Source: an uncultured Clostridia bacterium (GTDB lineage Bacteria; Bacillota; Clostridia; Oscillospirales; Ruminococcaceae). Taken from it: 64,000 nt of DNA. The first letter of the stretch is position 1; each line of letters opens with the position of its first letter. The position numbers and the translations under genes were made by a program. The stretch is taken from the NCBI GenBank assembly GCA_947629785.1, contig CANRFB010000001.1:124001-188000 (forward strand), given 5' to 3'. Below the pieces are notes generated by a model. It made no database searches and had not been told where the DNA came from. It saw nothing but the letters and a program-made list of their open reading frames with translations. Below, in pieces: positions 8,940 to 17,281 of the stretch.

Positions 8940-9577
8940 TCGCACTCCCTGACAGTCTTGTCGTCTATAAGGAATTTCCTTGTGCAGAGGGATTCTATGT
9001 CTTCTGCGATATGGCTTGCCATAACAATTGTGGCGCCCTCCTTGTTTATCTCGGAAAACAGTTTCCTGACCTCGTCCGCAGCGGTAGTATCGAGACTGTT
9101 CATAGGTTCGTCTAAAATGATAAGTTCGGGCTTATTCATAACAGCCTGAATTATTCCTAATTTTTGTCTCATTCCCAATGAATATGTACGCACGGGGCGG
9201 CGGTTTCTGGGGTCAAGCCCCAGTCTTGTCATAAAACCGCATATTTCCTCGGTCTTGACGGGATATGCGCTTAAAGAATTGAGTATTTTCAAATTTTTCA
9301 TGCCGCTGTAATGGGGAATGAACCCGGGAGTTTCTATCATAACGCCCATTGAGTCGATGAAACGCCGCTTTCGGGTAAGGTTTTCGCCGTTATAAAGAAT
9401 AGTTCCCGAATCGGGCAGGATAAGCCCCGACATCAGCTTGAAAACAACGGTCTTTCCGCTGCCGTTCCTGCCGATAAATCCGTATATCCCGCCTTTTTCA
9501 AGGGAAAAGTTCACATAATTAAGGACGGGTTCTCCGCCGAAGCTTTTTTTAACGTCCTTGAAAGTTATAAAACTCAT
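8936..9577 (-). CDS. ABC transporter ATP-binding protein
   Basis: 213 residues from the ATG at 9577 (MSFITFKDVKKSFGG), where the ABC fold begins; the longer frame adds 23 residues that look non-coding and cross the promoter region. Walker A (GRNGSGKT), a variant signature (YSLGMRQKLGII), Walker B (LIILDEPMNSLD) and the switch His (MASHIAED) are all present. This is the CcmA-like class that energises ABC-2 exporters. First gene of the minus-strand run down to 2564. Confidence 0.92.
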   Translation of the reverse strand: MSFITFKDVKKSFGGEPVLNYVNFSLEKGGIYGFIGRNGSGKTVVFKLMSGLILPDSGTILYNGENLTRKRRFIDSMGVMIETPGFIPHYSGMKNLKILNSLSAYPVKTEEICGFMTRLGLDPRNRRPVRTYSLGMRQKLGIIQAVMNKPELIILDEPMNSLDTTAADEVRKLFSEINKEGATIVMASHIAEDIESLCTRKFLIDDKTVRECE

Positions 9578-9617
9578 AATAATGACCGCCTGCATTTGCA
9601 AAAATATACTTAAAGTT

Positions 9618-9646
9618 ATTATACCACACTTCCCCGAAAATTTCAA
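9618..9646 (-). promoter_or_regulatory. Promoter of the ABC-MoxR-LRR gene cluster
   Basis: On the minus strand TTGAAA and TATAAT are 17 bp apart, about 40 bp upstream of the ATPase start at 9577. Confidence 0.75.
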
Positions 9647-9696
9647 CCGTCTGCGTTTAAACTTTTAACAATTCCGGAAATTTTCCTGTCTCCATG

Positions 9697-9725
9697 TTGT
9701 CACCTGTAAAAAATTATGTTATAAT
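9697..9725 (+). promoter_or_regulatory. Promoter of the GH35 gene
   Basis: TTGTCA and TATAAT with a 17-bp spacer, 31 bp upstream of the ATG at 9757. Confidence 0.8.
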
Positions 9726-9756
9726 TAATATCATAAACTTGAAAAGGAGAAAATTT

Positions 9757-11514
9757 ATGTTTGAGATAAAGGAAAAATTCTACCTTGACGGCAAGCCGTT
9801 CCAAATAATTTCAGGCTCGTTCCACTATTTCAGGACTGTTCCCGAATACTGGCAGGACAGGCTTGAAAAGCTGGTCAACATGGGCTGCAATACCGTGGAG
9901 ACTTACATTCCTTGGAATTTCCATGAACCGAATAAGGGGGAATTCCTCTGGGACGGTATGCGGGATATATGCAGATTTGTAGAAACAGCTTCCGAACTGG
10001 GACTTTACATAATTATCCGACCCTCGCCGTATATCTGCGCGGAATGGGAATTCGGCGGACTTCCCGCTTGGCTTTTAAAGGACAGGAATATGCGTTTGCG
10101 GTGCAGTTACAAGCCGTATCTTGACGCGGTAAAGGAATATTACAGCGTGCTTATCCCCAAAATTGCTCCCTACCAGATAACCAACGGCGGCAGGATAATT
10201 CTCATTCAGATAGAAAACGAATACGGCTATTACGGAAACGACACGGCGTATCTTGAATTTCTGCGGGACACCATGCGTGAATTGGGAATTACCATTCCAT
10301 TTGTCACTTCGGACGGTCCGTGGAACGAAGCAATATTCAAGTCGGGAATGGTTGACGGCGCGCTTCCTACGGGAAATTTCGGTTCGGGCGCAGAATGGCA
10401 GTTCGGGCAGATGGAAAAGTTCATAGGCAGCGGAAAACCTTTAATGTGTATGGAATTCTGGGACGGCTGGTTCGACGCGTGGGGCGAGGAACATCACACT
10501 TCCGAACCGGAAAAAGCCGCGAAAGAACTGGACGCACTTCTGCGGCTTGGAAATCTGAATTTCTATATGTTTGAGGGCGGAACAAATTTCGGCTTCACTT
10601 CGGGACGGAACGGCGGCAGCAAAACGGGAGATGTCACTTCATACGATTATGATTCTCCGCTGACCGAGGACGGACAGATAACCGAAAAGTACTGCGTTTT
10701 CCGGAATGTCATACGGAAATACCGCAATTTCGAGGAAATTCCTCTCACATCACAGATAAAGCGGAAAAACTTCGGAACGATAAAATGCAGCGGCAGGGTC
10801 GGGCTGTTTTCCGTTCTTGAAAAAATTTCCGCGCCGATAGAATCAGTCTATCCGCAGACAATGGAGGACATAAGTCAGAATTACGGATATATTCTTTACC
10901 GAGTTAAAGTAAAAGACGGCGAGAAAGTTTCGGAAGTACACCTTGAGGGCGCGGCGGACAGGATTCTCGGGTATATGGACAGAAATTATATTTTCACGGC
11001 ATTTGCGGAAAACATAGGCGAAAAATTTGAAGTCAAGGACGGGAAAAGCGGTGCGGTAATTGACCTACTCTGCGAAAACATGGGGCGGGAAAATTTCGGC
11101 ACGGGATTGGAAAATCAGCGGAAAGGAATTTCGGACGGGATAAAGATAAACGACCACCGCTGTTTCGGCATGGAAATTTTTCCGCTTTCCTTGGACGAAA
11201 AGCAGATTTCGGACATTCCCGAACATGAATTTTCCATGGACGACACGGGAAATTCCCCTGCATTCCACAAATTTACCTTTACAGCCGAAGAAACAGGCGA
11301 CACGTTTATTGATACGGAGGGTTTCGGAAAAGGCTGCATATTTATAAACGGATTTAATTTAGGACGTTTCTGGGAAATAGGTCCGCAGAAACGGCTGTAT
11401 CTGCCCGCTCCGCTTTTAAAACAGGGCGAAAACGAAATAATAATTTTTGAAACGGAAGGAAAATTTTCCGACGAAATATCCCTGTGTGACACACCGCAAT
11501 TATCTGAAAATTAA
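9757..11514 (+). CDS. Glycoside hydrolase family 35 beta-galactosidase
   Basis: 585 residues from the ATG at 9757, which has AAAGGAGA upstream; the longer frame starts inside the promoter. Family GH35 is shown by SGSFHYFRTVPEYW, NTVETYIPWNFHEP and RPSPYICAEWEFGGLPAWLL. The acid/base Glu lies in IQIENEYGYYG (near residue 155) and the nucleophile Glu in MCMEFWDGWFD (near 231). C-terminal beta domains include GFGKGCIFINGFNLGRFWEIGP, typical of the jelly-roll modules. There is no signal peptide, so the enzyme probably acts in the cytosol on imported galactosides. It appears monocistronic: the next gene has its own promoter. Confidence 0.95.
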   Translation: MFEIKEKFYLDGKPFQIISGSFHYFRTVPEYWQDRLEKLVNMGCNTVETYIPWNFHEPNKGEFLWDGMRDICRFVETASELGLYIIIRPSPYICAEWEFGGLPAWLLKDRNMRLRCSYKPYLDAVKEYYSVLIPKIAPYQITNGGRIILIQIENEYGYYGNDTAYLEFLRDTMRELGITIPFVTSDGPWNEAIFKSGMVDGALPTGNFGSGAEWQFGQMEKFIGSGKPLMCMEFWDGWFDAWGEEHHTSEPEKAAKELDALLRLGNLNFYMFEGGTNFGFTSGRNGGSKTGDVTSYDYDSPLTEDGQITEKYCVFRNVIRKYRNFEEIPLTSQIKRKNFGTIKCSGRVGLFSVLEKISAPIESVYPQTMEDISQNYGYILYRVKVKDGEKVSEVHLEGAADRILGYMDRNYIFTAFAENIGEKFEVKDGKSGAVIDLLCENMGRENFGTGLENQRKGISDGIKINDHRCFGMEIFPLSLDEKQISDIPEHEFSMDDTGNSPAFHKFTFTAEETGDTFIDTEGFGKGCIFINGFNLGRFWEIGPQKRLYLPAPLLKQGENEIIIFETEGKFSDEISLCDTPQLSEN

Positions 11515-11550
11515 AAAATATTAAAAAAATCTAAAACTTTTTAAAACCTA

Positions 11551-11579
11551 TTGCAATTATAGAAAATGTATGTTATAAT
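11551..11579 (+). promoter_or_regulatory. Promoter of the hydrogenase-maturation operon
   Basis: TTGCAA and TATAAT with a 17-bp spacer. The expected transcript start is near 11586, leaving a leader of about 160 nt before the first gene. Confidence 0.8.
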
Positions 11580-11585
11580 GTTCTC

Positions 11586-11747
11586 GTAATCGGGAAGATG
11601 TTTCTGACCGAAAGCCTTAAAATTAATAGTTTCTGCACTGACTTCCAAGGTTTTTCTGAGAAGAAAGGCACGGCTTATAGAACATACACGCTGTATCTGC
11701 GCCTGCCGAGGAATGTCGGCAGGCGTTTTTTGATTCGGAGGAATGAA
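11586..11747 (+). promoter_or_regulatory. Structured 5' leader, candidate attenuator or riboswitch
   Basis: CCG 11608-11610 and GCC 11614-11616 can pair with CGG 11671-11673 and GGC 11667-11669, closing a domain that contains a TTTCT-GAGA-AGAAA hairpin (11653-11666). The 3' strand of that stem, GGCACGGC (11667-11674), can instead pair with GCCTGCC (11701-11707), the 5' arm of the terminator. This gives mutually exclusive structures. I could not match it to FMN, TPP, SAM, lysine, glycine, fluoride or T-box consensus features. Confidence 0.55.
11700..11731 (+). terminator. Intrinsic terminator inside the hyd leader
   Basis: CGCCTGCCGA and TCGGCAGGCG form a perfect 10-bp stem with a 6-nt loop, followed by six T. 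It ends 16 bp before the start codon and downstream of the operon promoter, so it must be conditional. Confidence 0.85.
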
Positions 11748-12017
11748 ATGGAAACAAGAGTTGCTCTTATAGGCATAGTTGTGGAAAATTTCAATTCCGC
11801 GCAGGAAGTTAACGAAATTCTCCATAATTACGGACAGTACATAATCGGCAGAATGGGTATTCCCTACCAGAAACGGAACGTTTCCATAATAAGCGTTGCC
11901 GTAGACGCACCCGCTGACGTTATAAGCGCCCTGTCGGGGAAATTAGGCAGGCTGGACGGCGTTTCCGCAAAGACCGTTTATTCAAAGTTAACGGAGAATG
12001 ACAATGGACAGAATTAA
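11748..12017 (+). CDS. TM1266-family iron-only hydrogenase system regulator
   Basis: 89 residues from the ATG at 11748 (METRVALIGIVVEN), with GGAGG upstream; the longer frame reads through the terminator and is not credible. The small ferredoxin-like alpha/beta fold with VALIGIVVEN, GQYIIGRMGIPY and VSIISVAVDAP matches the TM1266 family of putative regulators found next to hydEFG. It overlaps hydE by 14 bp, consistent with translational coupling. What it regulates or binds is not established. Confidence 0.85.
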   Translation: METRVALIGIVVENFNSAQEVNEILHNYGQYIIGRMGIPYQKRNVSIISVAVDAPADVISALSGKLGRLDGVSAKTVYSKLTENDNGQN

Positions 12018-13050
12018 CGTACTTATCGACAAGCTTGAAAAAGAGCATATCCTTTCCCAATCGGAATTTGCGGAAATTATCAGAAACCATACTCCCGAAA
12101 ATGACGAGTACCTGTTTGAAAAAGCTCGTACTATCCGCGAAAAAGTTTACGGAAAAGCAGTTTATATGCGCGGGCTTATTGAATTCACCAATTACTGCAA
12201 AAACGACTGCCTTTACTGCGGAATACGCCGGAGCGCAGCAAATGCGGAACGTTACAGACTTTCCGAGGAACAGATACTTGACTGTGCTGAAACGGGGTAC
12301 AAACTGGGATTCCGGACATTTGTACTGCAAGGCGGGGAGGATAATCACTATTCCGACGAAATGATATGCAATATCGTTTCGGAGATAAAGAAAAGGTTTC
12401 CCGACTGCGCGGTGACCCTTTCCATAGGCGAAAAGAGCCGCGAAAGCTACGAGAAATACTTTTCGGCTGGCGCGGACAGGTATCTTCTCAGGCATGAAAC
12501 AGCCAACGAGGAACATTATGGAAAACTTCACCCCAAAGAACTTTCGCTGAAAAACCGCAAGCGGTGTCTTTCCGATCTGAAAGATATAGGTTTCCAGACG
12601 GGCTGCGGATTCATGGTAGGCTCGCCTTTCCAGACGGCGGAAAATCTTGCGGAGGATCTTATTTATATTCACGAATTGCAGCCCCATATGGTGGGAATAG
12701 GTCCGTTTATCCCGCACCATGACACGCCTTTCAGAAACGAAAAAGCAGGAACGCTTGAAATGACCCTGCTTATGCTTGGGCTTGTGCGGCTGACGGTTCC
12801 AAATGTGCTTCTGCCTGCCACCACTGCGCTTGGAACAATTCACCCAAAAGGCAGGGAAAAGGGTATCTTAGCGGGCGCAAATGTTGTTATGCCAAATCTT
12901 TCGCCGAAAGATGTGCGGAAAAAATATCTCCTGTATGACAATAAGATCTGCACGGGAGACGAAGCTGCGGAATGTATCGCTTGTCTCGGGCGGCGCATAA
13001 GTTCCGTTGGTTACGAACTTGTCACCGACCGCGGCGATTTCAGAAAATAA
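12004..13050 (+). CDS. hydE: [FeFe]-hydrogenase H-cluster radical SAM maturase HydE
   Basis: 348 residues from the ATG at 12004, preferred over the ATG at 11998 because GGAG lies 8 bp upstream. The radical-SAM CX3CX2C motif is CKNDCLYCGIRR near residues 62-73. LQGGEDNHYSDE and LRHETANEEHYGKLHP are typical of HydE. The enzyme cleaves S-adenosylmethionine and helps build the dithiomethylamine-bridged diiron subcluster with HydG and HydF. No hydrogenase structural gene occurs in this window. Confidence 0.95.
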   Translation: MDRINVLIDKLEKEHILSQSEFAEIIRNHTPENDEYLFEKARTIREKVYGKAVYMRGLIEFTNYCKNDCLYCGIRRSAANAERYRLSEEQILDCAETGYKLGFRTFVLQGGEDNHYSDEMICNIVSEIKKRFPDCAVTLSIGEKSRESYEKYFSAGADRYLLRHETANEEHYGKLHPKELSLKNRKRCLSDLKDIGFQTGCGFMVGSPFQTAENLAEDLIYIHELQPHMVGIGPFIPHHDTPFRNEKAGTLEMTLLMLGLVRLTVPNVLLPATTALGTIHPKGREKGILAGANVVMPNLSPKDVRKKYLLYDNKICTGDEAAECIACLGRRISSVGYELVTDRGDFRK

Positions 13051-13076
13051 AAAAATATATCAGGGAGGAACTCAAT

Positions 13077-14504
13077 ATGTATGATCCTAAATCTTTAAAA
13101 GCAGAGGATTTCATTAACGATGAGGAAATTCTCGAAACTCTGGCTTACGCCGAGAAAAACAAGGACAACGCGGAACTCATTGACGAAATTCTTGAAAAAG
13201 CCGAAAAGCGCAAGGGACTTTCCCACCGTGACGCAGCCGTTCTTCTGGACTGCACTCTTGAGGACAGGAACCAACGAATTTACGAGCTTGCAAAGCAGAT
13301 AAAGAAAGATTTCTACGGCAACAGAATAGTAATGTTCGCGCCGCTGTATCTTTCAAACTACTGTATAAACAGCTGCGTATACTGCCCGTATCACCGCCAG
13401 AACAAGCATATTCCCCGCAAAAAGCTCACTCAGGAAGAGATCAAAGCCGAAGTTATCGCGCTTCAGGATATGGGACACAAACGTCTTGCTCTTGAAACAG
13501 GTGAAGATCCCGTTAACAATCCTATTGAATACGTTCTTGAAAGCATAAAGACCATTTACGGAATAAAGCACAAGAACGGTGCTATCAGGCGTGTAAACGT
13601 AAATATTGCCGCAACTACAGTTGAAAATTACCGCAAACTGAAAGAAGCGGGCATCGGCACATACATACTTTTCCAAGAAACATACCACAAGGAAAGCTAT
13701 GAAAAGCTTCACCCCGCAGGACCCAAGCACGATTACGCATACCACACCGAAGCCATGGACAGGGCTATGGAAGGCGGCATTGACGATGTAGGACTTGGCG
13801 TTCTTTTCGGGCTGGAAATGTACCGCTACGAATTTGCGGGACTTCTCATGCACGCGGAACACCTTGAAGCCGTTCACGGCGTAGGACCGCACACAATAAG
13901 CGTTCCCCGCGTAAAGAAAGCGGACGATATTGACCCGACAGCGTTCGACAATGGCATTTCCGACGATACATTTGCCAAAATTATCGCCTGCATAAGAATT
14001 GCCGTTCCGTACACCGGAATGATAATTTCTACCCGTGAAAGCGAAGCTGTCCGCGCAAGGGCGTTAAGTCTCGGAATTTCCCAGATTTCGGGCGGTTCAA
14101 GAACTTCCGTCGGCGGATATGCGGGTTACACTCCCGATGAACGTCCCCACGACACGGAGCAGTTTGACGTTTCCGATCAGCGTTCGCTTGACGAAGTTGT
14201 CAACTGGCTGATGAAGCTTGGATATATCCCCAGTTTCTGCACAGCCTGCTACCGTGAGGGCAGAACGGGAGACAGGTTCATGAGTCTTTGCAAGAACGGT
14301 CAGATCCAGAACTGCTGTCACCCCAACGCGCTCATGACTCTTAAAGAGTTTCTTATGGACTATGCAAGCGCGGACACTGTTGCAGTCGGAAACAAGCTGA
14401 TTGAAAGCGAAATACCCAATGTTCCCAATGACAAGACCCGCGGCATTCTTATTGACAATCTTTCCAAGATAGAAAACGGCACAGGCAGAGACTTTCGTTT
14501 TTGA
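13077..14504 (+). CDS. hydG: [FeFe]-hydrogenase H-cluster radical SAM maturase HydG
   Basis: 475 residues from the ATG at 13077, with GGGAGG upstream. The radical-SAM CX3CX2C motif is CINSCVYCPYHRQN, near residue 99. The C-terminal auxiliary cluster motif is CTACYREGRTGDRF followed by further Cys residues in QNCCHPN. HydG is a tyrosine lyase that generates CO and cyanide for the diiron subcluster. It lies 26 bp after hydE. Confidence 0.96.
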   Translation: MYDPKSLKAEDFINDEEILETLAYAEKNKDNAELIDEILEKAEKRKGLSHRDAAVLLDCTLEDRNQRIYELAKQIKKDFYGNRIVMFAPLYLSNYCINSCVYCPYHRQNKHIPRKKLTQEEIKAEVIALQDMGHKRLALETGEDPVNNPIEYVLESIKTIYGIKHKNGAIRRVNVNIAATTVENYRKLKEAGIGTYILFQETYHKESYEKLHPAGPKHDYAYHTEAMDRAMEGGIDDVGLGVLFGLEMYRYEFAGLLMHAEHLEAVHGVGPHTISVPRVKKADDIDPTAFDNGISDDTFAKIIACIRIAVPYTGMIISTRESEAVRARALSLGISQISGGSRTSVGGYAGYTPDERPHDTEQFDVSDQRSLDEVVNWLMKLGYIPSFCTACYREGRTGDRFMSLCKNGQIQNCCHPNALMTLKEFLMDYASADTVAVGNKLIESEIPNVPNDKTRGILIDNLSKIENGTGRDFRF

Positions 14505-14716
14505 GAGTTAAGAGTTAAAAGCTTAAATAGAGAGTTGAGAGTGGAGAGTTAAGAGTTAAGATGTTGCAGTAACGCTTATATTATCGGTTTCAATACTTTT
14601 GCAGATCAAACTTTACTTTACCTCAAGGCAGGCATTAATTTGAAAATTACTAAACTTTGCCTGAAAGCGTGCAGGCTCAGCCTGCTCTCAACTCTCAACT
14701 CTTAACTCTCAACTCT
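14503..14716. repeat. GAGTTAA-heptad inverted-repeat element, copy 1
   Basis: The left arm (14503-14562) is made of GAGAGTTAAGAGTTAA-like heptads and the right arm (14685-14716) of the complementary CTCTCAACTCTTAACTCT form, around an unrelated core of about 120 bp. It fills the hydG-hydF gap and overlaps the hydG stop. A second copy lies at 39763-39938. No transposase or ORF is inside. Confidence 0.8.
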
Positions 14717-14737
14717 AAAAGAAGTGGAGTGATATTT

Positions 14738-15934
14738 ATGGGACTTAATGACACACCGTCTGCGGACAGAATACATATCGGCATTTTCGGAAAGAGAAAT
14801 GCGGGTAAATCCAGCGTTATGAACGCCCTTACAAATCAGGATATTGCTATTGTTTCAGATGTCAGCGGAACTACCACAGACCCCGTTCTGAAAGCTATGG
14901 AAATGCTTCCTCTCGGTCCGGTAGTGATGATAGATACCCCGGGCATTGACGATGAGGGCGAACTGGGCGCACTCAGGGTAAAGAAAAGCTACCAGATGTT
15001 AAACAAGACGGATATTGCCCTTGTTGTAATTGACGGCGCAGAAGAATCTTCCGAGGATATTGCACTTATCGAAAGAATAAAAAATAAAAATATCCCCTTT
15101 GTAATTTTCCATAACAAAACGGATATTATGCCCGCGGAATTTCCCAAAAAAGACGGTCATTTATACGGCAGCGCGCTGAAAAAAATCGGTATTGATGAAC
15201 TGAAAAACGCAATTATAAAACTTTCCGAAATAAAGGACGACGGAAAGCGGATAATTGCCGACCTAATAGATCCCCTTGACACCGTTGTGCTTGTAGTTCC
15301 CATTGATTCTGCCGCGCCGAAAGGACGGCTCATTCTTCCGCAGCAGCAGACTATCCGCGACATTCTCGAAGCGGGAGGAATTTCTGTAGTTGTCCGCGAG
15401 ACGGAACTTGCAGAAACTTTAAAAAAGCTGGGACACAATCCGAAAATCGTTGTCACCGACAGTCAGGCGTTCGGGAAAGTTTCCGCAATAGTTCCCGATG
15501 ATATTCTGTTAACGTCATTCTCCATACTTTTCGCAAGATATAAGGGAATACTCGAAACCGCCGTAAAGGGCGCAGTATGTCTGGATTCCCTTGAAAACGG
15601 CGACAGAATACTTATTTCCGAGGGCTGCACACATCACAGACAATGCGAGGACATCGGAACGGTAAAGCTTCCCAAGTGGATAAAGAAACACACAGGCAAG
15701 GACGTGGAATACGATTTCACATCGGGAACACAGTTCCCCGACGACCTGAACGGTTACAAAATGGTGATCCACTGCGGCGGCTGTATGCTGAACGAACGTG
15801 AAGTCCGCTACAGATACCGCTGCGCCGAGGAAAGCGGTATTCCCATTACCAATTACGGAACGGCTATCGCATATATGAACGGTATTCTCAAAAGAAGCCT
15901 GAAACCTTTTGAAGATATTTACGCCATGCTTTAA
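14738..15934 (+). CDS. hydF: [FeFe]-hydrogenase maturation GTPase HydF
   Basis: 398 residues from the ATG at 14738, with GTGGAG upstream; the longer frame is read through repeat sequence. P-loop GKRNAGKSSVMNAL is near residues 15-28, DTPGIDDEG near 66, and HNKTDI (NKxD) near 120. The [4Fe-4S]-binding C-terminal region has CTHHRQC near 299 and HCGGCMLNEREV near 345. HydF is the scaffold that receives the diiron subcluster from HydE/HydG and delivers it to the hydrogenase. It is separated from hydG by the heptad-repeat element, which could uncouple its expression. Confidence 0.95.
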   Translation: MGLNDTPSADRIHIGIFGKRNAGKSSVMNALTNQDIAIVSDVSGTTTDPVLKAMEMLPLGPVVMIDTPGIDDEGELGALRVKKSYQMLNKTDIALVVIDGAEESSEDIALIERIKNKNIPFVIFHNKTDIMPAEFPKKDGHLYGSALKKIGIDELKNAIIKLSEIKDDGKRIIADLIDPLDTVVLVVPIDSAAPKGRLILPQQQTIRDILEAGGISVVVRETELAETLKKLGHNPKIVVTDSQAFGKVSAIVPDDILLTSFSILFARYKGILETAVKGAVCLDSLENGDRILISEGCTHHRQCEDIGTVKLPKWIKKHTGKDVEYDFTSGTQFPDDLNGYKMVIHCGGCMLNEREVRYRYRCAEESGIPITNYGTAIAYMNGILKRSLKPFEDIYAML

Positions 15935-15982
15935 AAGCATTTACCGCTCTGACCATAGAAAATTTTACAGGGAAAAATCAAT

Positions 15983-16540
15983 ATGGCTAATTTTACAAAA
16001 AACGCTATCAGGGAGTCATTTTTAAAACTGCTGAATGAACGCCCGCTGTCACAGATAACCGTCAAGGATATAGTTTCCGACTGCGGCGTGAACAGGAACA
16101 CATTTTATTATTATTTTGAAGATATTCCGCAGCTTATGGAGGAAATTTTCACCCAAGACCTTGAAAATATAATAAAAAAATACCCCACCGTCGAGGAAAT
16201 AGACGACTGCATAGACGAAGTGATCGACTCCGCACTTGAAAACAAGAAAGCCGTTCTGCATATGTATAATTCCACCAACCGCGAAATGTACGAGCGGTAT
16301 TTATGGAATGTCTGCGACCATGTTATCGGCACATATATGGAAACCATTCTCGGCGGCAGAAAAATAAGCGAAAATGACAGCTATGTCATAAAAAAATATC
16401 TTGAGAGCTTTTCTTTCGGCATGATTTCAAACTGGCTGAGAAACGGCATGAACGATGATGTTCGCAGTATGATGAAACGCATACGAAAAATGCGTAAAGA
16501 ACTTTTCGAGGAGCATATCCGCAAAAATGAAATAAAATAA
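15983..16540 (+). CDS. TetR/AcrR-family transcriptional regulator
   Basis: 185 residues. The N-terminal helix-turn-helix reads ITVKDIVSDCGVNRNTFYYYF at about residues 25-45, the standard TetR signature. The C-terminal ligand domain is divergent. It starts 48 bp after hydF in the same direction and ends at a terminator, so it may be co-transcribed with the hyd genes or may regulate the membrane-protein pair that follows. The effector is unknown. Confidence 0.88.
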   Translation: MANFTKNAIRESFLKLLNERPLSQITVKDIVSDCGVNRNTFYYYFEDIPQLMEEIFTQDLENIIKKYPTVEEIDDCIDEVIDSALENKKAVLHMYNSTNREMYERYLWNVCDHVIGTYMETILGGRKISENDSYVIKKYLESFSFGMISNWLRNGMNDDVRSMMKRIRKMRKELFEEHIRKNEIK

Positions 16541-16555
16541 TTCAGACAAATTCCG

Positions 16556-16589
16556 TCCCGTGACTGATTTTCAGACACGGGAGTTTTTT
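16556..16589 (+). terminator. Intrinsic terminator after the TetR gene
   Basis: TCCCGTG (16556-16562) pairs with CACGGGA (16576-16582), followed by a T-run. Confidence 0.8.
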
Positions 16590-16654
16590 TGCCTATTTTA
16601 AAATACTTTTTTTGTGGTATAATTATATTATAACAATAAGAATGGAGGAATTTT

Positions 16655-17263
16655 ATGAAAATGCGTTCGGTTGCGCCCATGCGGATAGCAAAATTCGGTT
16701 GTATAGCGATTTCCGCGCTGCTTTGCGCGATAGGTATATTTTTTATAGCCGTTCCCGATATTTCGGCAAAAGTGATAGGCACTATAGTCGGGATCGCAAT
16801 GATAATTTTCGGCGCGTTAAGGCTTGTGGGCTGCCTTTCAAAAGACCTGTACCGTCTGGCTTTCCAGTTTGATATGGAAACAGGGATCCTGCTTATGATT
16901 CTTGGCGGAATAATACTTATCAACCCGAAAAATCTTATGTTTTTTATCTGCATTGTAATTGGTATTTCAATTCTGATAGACGGAATATTCAAAATAAGAA
17001 TATCCGTTGATTCCAAAAAATTCGGAATAAAAAGTTGGTGGGCAATACTTGCCCTTGCAATAATTACGGCGGTCATAGGTTCGGCGCTTATATTTGATTC
17101 CGCAAAAGGTGCGGAAATTCTCACCGTAATTCTCGGAATTTCACTTTTAGCCGAGGGAATTTTAAACCTTTACACCGTAATAACCACGGTAAGAATTATC
17201 AAAAATCAACAGCCCGACATTATCGAAGCCGAATATTACGAAATAAGCGATAACAAAAACTAA
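16655..17263 (+). CDS. DUF308/HdeD-like membrane protein
   Basis: 202 residues with six hydrophobic helices arranged as repeated pairs, for example IFFIAVPDISAKVIGTIVGI and ILLMILGGIILINPKNLMFF. The repeated GI/NP turns are characteristic of DUF308 (HdeD-like) proteins. GGAGG lies 8 bp upstream of the ATG, and a TATAAT at 16618-16623 may be its -10 box. Function is unknown, though family members are linked to acid or envelope stress in some bacteria. Confidence 0.75.
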   Translation: MKMRSVAPMRIAKFGCIAISALLCAIGIFFIAVPDISAKVIGTIVGIAMIIFGALRLVGCLSKDLYRLAFQFDMETGILLMILGGIILINPKNLMFFICIVIGISILIDGIFKIRISVDSKKFGIKSWWAILALAIITAVIGSALIFDSAKGAEILTVILGISLLAEGILNLYTVITTVRIIKNQQPDIIEAEYYEISDNKN

Positions 17264-17281
17264 AAGAAAGGAAAATTTTAA

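Noticed and set aside
11586-11747. Assignment of the hyd leader to a known riboswitch class
   Set aside because: None of the conserved boxes of FMN, TPP, SAM, lysine, glycine, fluoride, ZTP or T-box RNAs could be found by eye; left as an unassigned candidate.
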